DNA of 64,000 nucleotides from Microbotryum silenes-acaulis (taxonomy: Eukaryota; Basidiomycota; Microbotryomycetes; Microbotryales; Microbotryaceae), in the NCBI GenBank assembly GCA_003665825.1, contig QPFY01000014.1, positions 124,001 through 188,000 on the forward strand. Reading direction: 5' to 3'. A program made the position numbers and the translations under genes. Below the pieces are notes generated by a model that saw only the letters and a program-made list of their open reading frames with translations, was not told the origin of the DNA and made no database searches. Shown here in pieces: positions 23,210 to 32,828 of the stretch (position 1 is its first letter; the number at the start of each line of letters is the position of its first letter).

Positions 23210-23888
23210 CTAGGATATCGTCGCTGTTGCATCTGATGAGATACCCCTCGGCAAATAAAAGGTTCGCCCGCGCCGAAATACGTGAGCTTCGTCCTCCGTC
23301 CCGAGAGCGAACGGCAACGAACAACTCACTTGCTTGCGGTGTCTTTCGCAACTTCATCGCCATCCTGCACAGCTGCGGGCACAACCGACTTTTCCTGTGC
23401 AAGTCGTAAGCGAGCCGGACGCCGAGAGCGTCAGGACGACGGTAGCGGCAGCTTCCGGCGGCGGAACAACTTGGGTTTCGCGATGCTCACGTGATACCGT
23501 TCCCTTTCTCGGCACAAGCAACGGCACAAACCTGCGTATTGTTCCACGGGTCGGCCTTCTCTAACGCAACTGCTGCGGCGTTTCTAGCCGTGTCCTCTGG
23601 GTGCGAGGTGCTGGCGGAGCTGGTGTTCGCTGAAGTACCCGACGTTGTGGTGCCGTCACTCGAGTTTTTATGACCGAACCACGAGAAGGGACTGCCAGAT
23701 CACGCAACAGATGGCGTTATACGTTTGAGCTCATCAGCGACGCGTGCTGAGCCGAGGCAATGAGTTGGGACGCACTTTAAAAGCTTACCAAACCCGCCGA
23801 GTGATAGGGGGTCCGGTGTCGGTGCGCCGGAGGTGGCCGTGATGCATACGAGGAGGACAAGGATCGCATGTCTTCGGCTTGAGATCAT
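23210..23888 (-). CDS. secreted Ser/Thr-rich protein, cluster member A
   Basis: Four-exon model on the complement (23776-23888, 23532-23691, 23330-23394, 23210-23246), 124 residues. It begins with a signal peptide (basic MISSRRH, hydrophobic AILVLLVCITATSG) followed by APTPDPLSLGG. The intron-1 junction gives N-P-F-S-W-F, and then a Ser/Thr/Asn-rich segment follows. The phases run 2, 0, 2, as in the related genes at 25.7, 28.9 and 31.5 kb. The donors and acceptors of introns 1 and 2 are good; the last acceptor is one of two choices. It is probably exported or cell-wall-linked. No GPI tail was seen. No known family recognised; see the clustered paralogues. Confidence 0.55.
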
Positions 23889-25738
23889 CGAGGTCTCGAG
23901 TAGTAAAGCCAATGATCAAGGAGGTCAAAACCAACTGATCGTGTCTTCGTCGGAATCTCGATCCTCGGAGTCAAGCGTCCGACTGGAGTGTACTCTGAAC
24001 GTACTCCCCCGCCGGACCGGGCTGCGGATTGGCCGCCGCAACGGCGTCTGTCGCGACGGACGGGCTCAGCCTGCCACAGGCCCGGCGGAGTTAAGGATGT
24101 CTGGCACCCATCGCCGATTGACCTTGACCATGGCAGTGAGAATAGACCGGCTTTGAATGCGGCTTTGAATGATCAAGCTCCTCAGGTGTTGGAATCAACA
24201 ATGATTCCGAAAATGATCAACAAAAGATGAGAACGGCTGGACCAGGAGTCGAACCTGGGTCGCTTCCATTAATTGGAAAAGCTTTGACCTACTAAGCTAT
24301 CCGGCCCCCGATATCAGTGCAAGGTCTACTAACACCTTCAACACTTCCCCTTAGACCTTTGCACTGCTGCCAGGCTATTGCAATGCGTCGACTCTAAGTC
24401 CAAATTGGACTCTGTGTCAAGCTTCTGCGGCAGCTCCGGCAGCTATGTGCGGCCTCATTGGAAAGATTTACAAAGAAAGGTTCTATAATAGATCCTCACA
24501 CCCGGACCATGTTTTCGAAGGTCAAGTTTTCTTTCAGAAGCTGACTGTCTTGAAACTTGTTGCGCAGTGGAAGGTTGCGCACCTCTCTCTCTCTCTACTT
24601 TGCGCAGTAGCGGTTTTCGTTCTTGGATGGATCCGCAAGCCGGGTCGATCGTCGTTGCGTTGGAGACTTTGTGAAGTTCTCCCCTCTCCTTTCTCCCCCC
24701 TTTTCCCTTCCCTTCCTCTTCTCGTTCCTGTTGCTCGGTTGTTGACTACGCTTCAGCCACTTCTCCTTTATTCCTAAGCCGTGTGTTGGATTCCGTTGAA
24801 TGGATCGTTCGTTCGCGTTGGTCAAGATCTACGGCATGGATCGGGAAGAAAGTTCGCTCGTTTTTGGTCAATATCCTCGCGTCAAGGCGAGGCCCGTTTC
24901 GTTGTGTTGGATCGTTTTTCGCTCGGCCCCGGCGGCTCAACAGCCAGCACTAGACTCAGCCAAGGGAGGACATCAGGCGCTATCGGGGTGACGAGTAGCT
25001 GGGGCTTGGCTGCGGCCTGTTAGTCCCTGGGGACCTCTATCTCTGGCTTCGACCCCCTCCCTTGGCCCCTCGGGTGTGTTCCCCTCCTCCTCCTCTCCTC
25101 TCTGTCTTAATATTCCTGGTTCTTCGCGTTTCCAGTCGTGACTTTTTGTATATTCTCCCCCTTTCTTTCTCTAGGCGCTCTTGCCTGGTTTTCGAGTATC
25201 TTCGCTCCCGCTCTTGGGACGTGAAGCGGCAGCAGTACTCACCGCCCGTTGGAGTCCGCGTTAGGTGCTCGGCGGGTTTTGATCTGCGCAGCGCTCTTTG
25301 CGCGCAGGGGTTTGACTTTCACCCAACTGCTTGCCGTCGTTGCTTTATAACCTCTTCTAGCTCTTTTTGTAGCGGTCCCAGCCAACCCGAAGGATTGCAA
25401 TCTATGAGCCCCAGTAAAATAAAATAAAAATGCCTAAAGTGAGCTCAAGGTCACGGCCCCATTCAATCCAATTCCTCACTCAGGGGCTCCATCGATGTTC
25501 CCCTTCCAGGTTGAGCCAGTCACCTCGTGAAAATGTAGGACGTCCCCGAATTCTCTCTCCGACACTATTTACTGAGGATTAAGATATGTTTATGCACTCG
25601 GATACCTGCGAGCGCTACACTTTGCCCAAATCTTCAACAAGAGCTGGCCCGGGACAATCAGGACAAATTAGAAGCCAGCATAAACAAATGCCTTACTATG
25701 GACATGGGGAGCCAGAGGAAGTTAGGCGAGCAGTAGAC
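23889..25738. other. intergenic stretch holding only a tRNA-like gene
   Basis: Apart from the tRNA-like sequence at 24234-24306 no gene was recognised. About 24580-24760 has CT-rich runs, and 25060-25200 is CT/TTC-rich. The right end, about 25430-25738, is the 3-prime flank of the large secreted protein gene. Confidence 0.5.
24234..24306 (-). tRNA. tRNA-like gene with TTA at the anticodon positions (possible suppressor or pseudo-tRNA)
   Basis: A 73-base cloverleaf folds on the complement. The acceptor stem is GGCCGGA/TCCAGCC with one C-A mismatch. The D stem is GCTT/AAGC with an AGTAGGTCA loop, the anticodon stem TTTCC/GGAAG, and the T stem CCAGG/CCTGG with the loop TTCGACT. The A box (TAGCTTAGTAGG) and B box (GGTTCGACTCC) are both good, and a TTTT terminator lies about 9 bases after the 3-prime end. 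The anticodon loop is AATTAAT: position 33 is A instead of the universal T, and positions 34-36 read TTA, which would pair with the stop codon UAA. This may be a decayed copy or an unusual tRNA. No intron fits. Confidence 0.6.
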
Positions 25739-28318
25739 TTAATATCTCGTCGCGTTGGCGGTCGAGGTGAGGTTTACAGCGTTGCTTCCCTCGTCGAGCT
25801 GTGTGGTGTTCGTCGAATCCGTCGCTGCTCCAGTATCGGCAACCGTCGTGCCAGTCGTCGTATCATTGGGGCTCGTCGTCGTGTTCCCGTACTGATGGGG
25901 AGGTTCCCAAGTTCCATAATTAGCGGTGGTGTTCGGAGCGGTTGTCATCGGAGTAGTGGTGTTCGGAGTGGTGGTGTTCGGAGTGGTGACGTTCGGAGTG
26001 GTGGTGTTCGGAGCGGTTGTGATTGGAGTGGTGGTGTTCGGAGTGATAGTGTCCGGAGTAGTGGTATTCGAAGCGGTTGTGATTGGAGTGGTGGTGTCCG
26101 GAATGGTGATGTTCGGAGTGGTGGTCGCATCCGAACTCGTCAGGGTCGACGCGCTCAACGTTCCGGCAGTTGTGTTGGCACCTGTGCCAGCGAACGTGGA
26201 GTTCGAATCGTTGGTGGTGCTGACGTCGAAAGTCGAGTTTGATAGACTCGAAGGATCAACTGAGGTTGCATCTGTGGTGTTAAGAGTCGAGGTCGTGTTC
26301 AACTGGTCTGGAGTAGAGGTCGAATTGGTCCCCTCGGGGCTGTCATCGGTGTTGGTACCGTCGAGACCCGCGGTCGAGTTGGTGTTATTGTCCGACGTAC
26401 TCGTCACAGAAACGTTGAAGGGGTTTGACGCGTTGTATCCCGTCGTATTCCCCACCGTTGATTTTGCCACAGTCGTATTGAGGACATTCGTCGAGTCGAC
26501 CCCATCCGAGTCGCTCTGAGTTGAATCGGACGCGGGGAGAGAGGTCGTGTTCAGGCTCGTCGTGGCATCAGTGTCGTTCGACGCGCTCAGCCCATTCGTT
26601 GTTGCGTTGAGAGTATTGGGAGTGGTCGTCGCATTCAATCTTAGTGTAGAGTTGTCCATCCCTGAATCAATCGCATCTTGGGACCCAGAGTCCGGGGTTG
26701 GGGTTGTTTTCGAGGCTAGAGTCGTATTCCGCCCCGTGCCAGTGCTTCCGGTGGATTTCTCGGGCGTACTCGTCGTCGTGTCGTTGGTGTAATAGGTCGT
26801 ATTGACCGGGGTCCCCAACTCTGGTGTCAATTTGGCCTTGTTGTTGCTCTTGTGTTTTGGCGTCGGAGATGGCGAAGGCGAAGGCAACGGGGATGCCTCC
26901 GCGGCATCGCTCGAGTCGGTCTTGCTTCCAGCCCCTGTATTCGTCGCTGAATGCGTCGAAGAATCTTCGCTGCTGCTGTTGGCAGCCGAAGAATTCGAGC
27001 CCGACGAGGTACCATCGCTCGACTTGGACTTTTTGCTGTCCGAAGAGGACGGTGAAAGCGTATCACTCGCGCTGGAAGCAGTGCCCCTCGTATTGGAGGC
27101 GTCGGTGCTCGAATCGGGGGTGGTGGCGTTTCCTGCGGCGTCGCTCGAATCGGTCTTGTTTCCAGCCCCTGTGTTCAAAGAATCGTAGCTGCTGCTGTCG
27201 GCAGCCGAAGAGTTCGAGCCCGACGAGGTACCATCGCTCGACTTGGACGTGTTGCTGTCCGAAGAGGACGGTGAAAGCGTATCACTCGCGCTGGAAGCAG
27301 TGCCACTCGTATTGGAGGCGTCGGTGCTCGAATCGGGGGTGGTGGCATTTGTCGTACTGTTATCGGGCGTGACGAATGCACTGGGTACACGCAAGTAAAC
27401 GCGATCGACGGTGAATTTAAGACCACACATGATGATGCCTGGGTTTACTCACCCAAACATCTGCGATAGGTCGTTCGACATGTTCTGTAGGCAAATAATG
27501 GTCACAAGCTTCAGTTGCCGTCGAGCAGCCCAAGCGGTGTGAGTGAGGCAGCTCACGTCGGTAGGTCCAGATGCAGAAGCCGTAGTGTTCGAGGTCGAAC
27601 TACTCGCCGTACTATTCGAAGGGGGTGTGGTGTCCACTGGAGTCGAGGACGAGGAGGGAGTGCTAGTGATATTCGAATGAATTATAATATAAGGCTTAGG
27701 TTCAGCGCTCGACGTCTTGTCCAAACCCTGTTTTCCTATTAGCTCACTCAGAAGTACCACCGGAAGGCGGCTGATGAAATCGAGGAACCAAGGAATGTGA
27801 GTAACATGTGTAGCTCGGAGGAATCACAGGAAAACTCACGCTGGAGGCTGCGCTGGATGATGCGAGTGCGCTGCGGGGCAAGAGCAAGCCGTTTTGTCAG
27901 GCCGATCCCGAGTAGATCTCTAAGGTCTGTATGACTCACCCGAGCAATCCTGATAGATCTCCGGTCGAATTCTACGAGAGTGAAGTGGTGGCGCATAAGT
28001 CACCGTGACAGTCAGCGACCCAAGCTCAGCGCTGTCCGAATCGTTCCTCACCGTCGCGTCCGAAGGGCTAGTGGTTGGAGCGGCTGGGGTAGCGGCAGGG
28101 GTGCTTGATTTGAACCAGTGCATTGGACTGAGAAGGGTTCGTTAAAGCTTGATGTTAGTTCCCACTTCCGGTGTGCTAGAGCGGGCAGTGGCAATCTCTC
28201 AAAGCGGGACCGCTCACTTTAGCCACCCGAGCAAAGGCTGAGGATTAGGATTCGGGATCGGTGCCGAGTGAGCTGCATTCGATGCGAGCGCCACGATAAC
28301 GACGAGCGAGACCCTCAT
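25739..28318 (-). CDS. large secreted mucin-like Ser/Thr-rich protein, cluster member B
   Basis: Eight exons on the complement (28218-28318, 28052-28127, 27940-27971, 27840-27870, 27748-27770, 27557-27662, 27453-27484, 25739-27380) give 680 residues. The signal peptide (MRVSLVVIVALASNAAHS) leads to APIPNPNPQPLLGWL and then the junction motif N-P-M-H-W-F. Introns alternate strictly phase 2, 0, 2, 0, 2, 0, 2; two exons are exactly 32 bases and code for similar peptides (STGDLSGLLG; MSNDLSQMFG). The last exon is a long Ser/Thr/Asn/Asp domain with many N-glycosylation sequons, two near-identical units of about 73 residues, and a Pro-Asn-Thr-Thr repeat near the end. It is likely a heavily glycosylated surface or matrix protein; neither a GPI signal nor a catalytic domain is seen. 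Confidence 0.65.
25919..26115. repeat. Pro/Asn/Thr-coding minisatellite in member B
   Basis: Degenerate direct repeats of about 15 and 30 bases (plus-strand core GTGGTGTTCGGAG) coding on the complement for T-T-P-N-T-T/T-T-A-P units near the C-terminus of the mucin-like protein. Confidence 0.75.
26895..27337. repeat. two near-identical tandem units inside member B
   Basis: Unit 1 is about 27119-27337 and unit 2 about 26895-27118. Each codes for about 73-75 residues starting PDSSTDASN and containing GTASSASDTLSPSSSDS and SKSSDGTSSGSNSSA. Nucleotide identity is very high over most of the unit, pointing to recent unequal exchange or slippage. Confidence 0.8.
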
Positions 28319-28855
28319 GGTGGTCGGAGAATAGTTGAGAAGAATATACAGTACAGTGGGAGAGGGAGAGGGAGGAAGGTAACCAGCTGGTAGTTGCCAC
28401 ACGTCCGAGGGCCAGCAGACCGTCAATCTGGCTGTGGCGGACCGCGACGGAACGCCGCTAGTGGTGCAACGGCGTCCTTTGGCGAGTAGCGCGATTTTTC
28501 AGGTTTGCCGGGGTGCTTTCACAGTTTTGTAGGCGTCTAGACCAATCATCATGCAGAAGCGACTCCTCTCAACGGGTCAACGGATCAAACGCAATGTTCG
28601 GGATCCGAATAACCGTCGGTCGTGCCATTGAAATTCTTGCCACACCCCCAGATTGTGCTCTTTGGCTTGTTCCGACTTTGTGGAACCGTGTGCCGAGGGC
28701 GCCGCGAAAGACTGGACTCACTTCATGGAATACTCGTAAACAGATGCATATCGAAAATATATACAGAGCTTGAATACGAAGGTCATGCCCAGAAGAAATA
28801 CACGAGATCCGGCTCTCTAGCAGCCTGCTCGTCGCCTGCGGCGCCGAGGTTCTTT
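28319..28855. other. intergenic between members B and C
   Basis: Promoter of member B and 3-prime flank of member C. No coding sequence recognised. Confidence 0.5.
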
Positions 28856-30097
28856 TCAAGCCGTGGTGCCCGTCGTTGCTACCGTCGGCGTCGTGGTCTT
28901 ATTGAGTGCAGCTTTCTCGGCTTTGCCCTGCACCGACACCTTGTCCCTCGCCAAAGCGTTGGCTTTGCTAGCCAGTTGGGCTTCGGTCGCCGGAGTGCTC
29001 CCAGATACCACGGCTTTGGAGACGGTCGTGCCGGAGGAGCCGCCGGTCGGAGGGGTGGTATTCAGGGCCCTGATGAACCGGGCCGAGTTGGACGCGCCAG
29101 AAGTGCTGCCAGTCGATTCACCCGCAGTATTTGATGTTGAATCCGCTCCCGAACCCTTCGAACCCGTCATGTATGCACTGGGGTGTAGCATAGCTTGCGT
29201 TAGCTTTGTATGCATGTTCAGAGCGACCAGAACCATAACTTGCGAGGCCATCTTTTCGAGCGCAGCCAAGCCCGAGCCACCCCCGGATCCTGTGCTTGTG
29301 CTGGTCCCGGTGCTTCCGTCGGTCTGATCGGTCGAGAGTCATGAGTTGAACCCAAAGGAATAATTTTACCAGCTAATGAGCTTACATTAGAGGATGAAGA
29401 TTCCGATGTGGAGCTCGGGATTGAGCCCGAGCTGCTGGTCGAATCATCGGTCGGGCTGCTTGTAGATCCAGTCGGTGTAAACGCGCTGCGGAGTTTCTTG
29501 AGCAAAGATAAGCGCGAACTCACGGACCTAAGGGTATCATGAGCGTACTTAATCCACTTTGATATCTCTCCCAGTCCACTCTGAGATAAAACGATTGATA
29601 CAGAATTCAGGCAAGGACATCAAACTCTCAACGAAGAAAAGCTTTTACCGATGACGACGAGTCCGACGAGTCCGACGAACCAGTCGGCGAGAACATACTA
29701 GGGAGATTAAGGGGGTCCTGTGAGCAAATGCCAAGGCCAATTGTCGAGTCCACCATCACTCACTTAGCCCATTTGCTCCAATCTCCCATACCTGACTGCA
29801 AGATGATCAAACTACGTCAGCCCCTACGACTCTAGATCAACTTCAGACGTTGATTGCGAAAGCTCCTGACCAGTCCTGCGTCGCCGCCCAACATATGGCC
29901 CCATTTCTTCATCCAAGACATAGGGCTGAGCGATTCAAGCACCAAACGAAAGTTAGCTCCGGTTCATACTCTCTGCGATAGCAGCGGTTTCTCACGCACT
30001 CCCACATGGCTGCGCCACCAAACGTCGGTGCTGGAAGAGGAACGGCTCGAGCTGCCGTCGCCGCGAGCAATGGGAGTGCGAGCACTGAGGTTTTCAT
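28856..30097 (-). CDS. secreted Ser/Thr-rich protein, cluster member C
   Basis: Seven exons on the complement (30000-30097, 29871-29925, 29764-29795, 29649-29697, 29549-29580, 29386-29485, 28856-29323) give 277 residues. The signal peptide (MKTSVLALPLLAATAARA) is followed by VPLPAPTFGG and the junction motif D-P-M-S-W-M. Introns alternate phase 2, 0, 2, 0, 2, 0. Two separate 32-base exons code for SGMGDWSKWA and SGLGEISKWI, each followed by an exon opening N-(M/A)-F-(S/T)-P-T-G-S, so this gene contains an internal duplication of an exon pair. The last exon holds a helical, partly hydrophobic segment (LEKMASQVMVLVALNMHTK) and then a Ser/Thr and Ala/Lys-rich tail. Function unknown; extracellular or wall location is inferred. 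Confidence 0.62.
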
Positions 30098-31527
30098 GTT
30101 GGTTGAGGTTTCGCTGTTTCTTCTGTGGGAAGGAGGACAGCTTAGAGTCGTGATGGAAGAAGACGACGAGCTCGGGAGGACATAAGGTTTGTGGCGCAGG
30201 CATTGACCCCCGGAAAAACCATCGCGTGACGAAAAGTACCGTGCGCTGCCGGGCGTGCGCTGCCGGACGTGCGCTGCGCAACGGCGTCGCTCTGACGACG
30301 ATCGTACATCTTAACCACGCCTGGGCAAGTGATCTGGGGCCGATCGGCGTCTAAGCCATGCTATACCCATTGAATGAGTTTGATATCCGCCATGTGACCA
30401 TTGACACCTGTACGGTTATCAACGCTCGACGACACAAGGCTACTAGTACGAGCACTGAGTTGGCCCTTAGGATTTCAGGACGCCTCGACGTACAGTCCAG
30501 TGAGGGCGATCTCACGGACGAGTCCCGGATTCAAGATGGGTGGAGTAAAATGCACAAAACGACTTTACAGGCTAATTGAGCTAATATGATTGAGTAAGGA
30601 ACCGAACGAAATGGTATCCAATAGTATGGGATTAGGATGAGAGCCACTGCCGGCGGAAAGTGACGGTCTGGCGCGCAAGTCTGTTCGGCGCGAACACTGA
30701 TCGACTGACTGCAATAGCCAGGTCCAAGTGCCAGAGGCTGTACATTGACACTCCGAGTTACTACCAATCTCATCAATGTTCAGGTCAGTCCTATTTCGAT
30801 ATCTGCAGAAGGCCAGTCGCGGCTCAACTCACCGAGCTTACGACCGCCGTGCTATTCAGATCCTTGGGGATGAGATCCGAGCCCGAAGGCGATACTCGTC
30901 GTGTCACGTTAAATATAGATGGATCTTTCACATGATCCCGAGGTTCCGGTGATGGACTGCAGGTGAAGCGAGCACAAGGCTAGACGTGAGCGCCAGGTCT
31001 GAAGCGAGGAAAGCACTCCTGTTTTATGCGCAAGTGTCGGTCAGGCAGACTTACGATCTCTCGTCGACCTGCGCATCTCCTTCTCGTTTCACGAACCGGC
31101 TGAGCGCATGCACATAATCGCTGCCTAACTTCGCGGATCCTCCCGCCAAGAAGGGGCTAATCATCGACAAATCGATTAGCTTGTTGTAACGACCGAATGT
31201 CCGATCTGCCAAAACAAGCTCACCAAGACCTTTTGACCAATTCGGGGGACTCCTCACGTTTCTTCATGATTGAACTAAGTGACTTGAGGGAATCGGAACC
31301 CGAGCCTAGGCCGGAAGAGCCCGATCCTGCCAAAAAGGGGCTTTACCGTCGCCAAGAAAGGGGTTCAGAGCAGGGTTTCGAGTGCGTGTACCTCGAGCCG
31401 GCTCACCAAGCCCTCTTGTACTTGACGGGAGAGTCTCGTTTCAGGAGCGAGCCGAGACTCTAGAGTGGATAGATGTTTAATGAGGCGTGGCTTCAGTACT
31501 TCTTTCTTGGGACAACCCTGACGGCGC
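30098..31527. other. intergenic, with possible exon remnants of the secreted family
   Basis: No complete gene. On the complement, 31070-31260 holds an exon-like stretch (AGGSAKLGSDYVHALSRFV, ending at a GTAAG donor) that could belong to a 3-prime extension of member D or to a decayed relative. The rest shows no recognisable feature. Confidence 0.35.
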
Positions 31528-32126
31528 TTATTTCGCTCTCCCCGAACCTACACTAGTCGCTCCACTGGAGGTGGAGGAGGAGGCCGAAGCACCTTTATTC
31601 AAAGCCGACATTCCTGATGAAAGTAAACTTTGAAAAGAAGCAAATAGGGGGGGGGTCAGACTTGGGTCCGTGCTACTCTTGTCAACACGATGCTTGGCAA
31701 CGGTGGTCCCAAACTCCACGGACTTACGAGACGAGTTTTGTAGCGACGGAGAAGCCGGGCTGAAGGCGGAGAGCAAGTATGAGCAATTCTGAGTGTCTAT
31801 GTGTCAACATCAAGTTAATTCGAGCCACGTACCTTTCCAGGCATGAATTCTCTGCTTCGGTGAAGGAGTGACAGCTAACACAAAGTCAGCGGACCGTGCG
31901 CGCAGGCAGGAGGACGGAAAGGACGATTTATGAAACTTGCTTGAGGATGCCCGTGAATTGGGACTACCGCGCAACGTAAAGGAGTACGGCAGTAGTCAGT
32001 GCCTGTGTACAACGGAAACCTCTCCACCCATGTGCTCACCGGAATCCCCAAAATCGGCGCAGGAACCGGGACCGAATGCGTGGTGCCTGCGGCCACCACG
32101 ACCACGATCAAAAGCGAGAGCTTCAT
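31528..32126 (-). CDS. secreted Ser-rich protein, cluster member D (tentative model)
   Basis: The first exon codes for a clear signal peptide (MKLSLLIVVVVAAGTTHS) followed by VPVPAPILGIP, as in members A-C. A frame-consistent continuation uses a 23-base exon coding SQFTGIL, a GC donor (GCAAGT), then short Ser-rich exons ending at 31528, about 89 residues in all. Splice choices are ambiguous after exon 1, intron 1 ends in phase 0 instead of 2, and the Pro-x-x-Trp junction is missing. The gene may be shortened, decayed, or continue further into 30.9-31.5 kb. Confidence 0.4.
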
Positions 32127-32828
32127 GCTGTACGAAAGGAACAGGGCTGGTTGTATGACTTGTTAAAATCCAATGCCGCAGAAGGGAAGCGAAAGAGGCG
32201 GAAGGGGAGAAAGGCGCGACGAATGGAGGCCGAGGAACGTTCCTCGCACAGCCCGGCATCCTGAGAAGGACGCACGGTGACCGGCGCTAACAAGGAACAA
32301 CGGACGTCCCCTCTTGGCGTTCAGCATGGGCATGTGGGAAAGATGACGATGGGAAATCCCCATAGCCTAGATCGAAATCTCGTGCGACGGTTGCGAAATA
32401 TCCAAGCACCTCCTTCCCCTCGGCCAGAATTTTCACCTCGCCGGACCGTTCGGCTAGGAGGCTTACCGCAAGCATCCGCGGGGCAAGAGTCGCCGCTGCC
32501 GAAACGTTCGCCACAGTCCGGATGCACCACACTAATGCAAGCTTTTTGTGTTTTTGACAAAATGCTCATCGCATGAACTGTCGATCATACCGCGGGTTCG
32601 AATGACGACGAGCAATGTGCATTGCGAAAGTGCAAGGAGTAAATGCAGAGGAAAGAGGGGGAGGATAGCACTGTCGACAAGAAGAGGTGAAATCATAGGG
32701 CAAGCTCTGCCCCTGGGCGTCGTTGATCAAAGTAAAAGGTATACGCAGAAAAAGAAATAAGAAGAGGATCCATGATAAAGTGGAGTGTCTATGTGCTGTC
32801 AAGAAAATGGTTCTATGAAGAATTGGAT
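32127..32828. other. intergenic, no gene recognised
   Basis: Promoter of member D and 3-prime flank of the mechanosensitive channel gene. No motif or spliceable frame recognised. Confidence 0.5.

Noticed and set aside
25926..27188. Long plus-strand frames rich in Val, Gly and Ser
   Set aside because: Mirror frames of the Ser/Thr/Asn repeats of secreted member B; their repetitive composition follows from the repeats.
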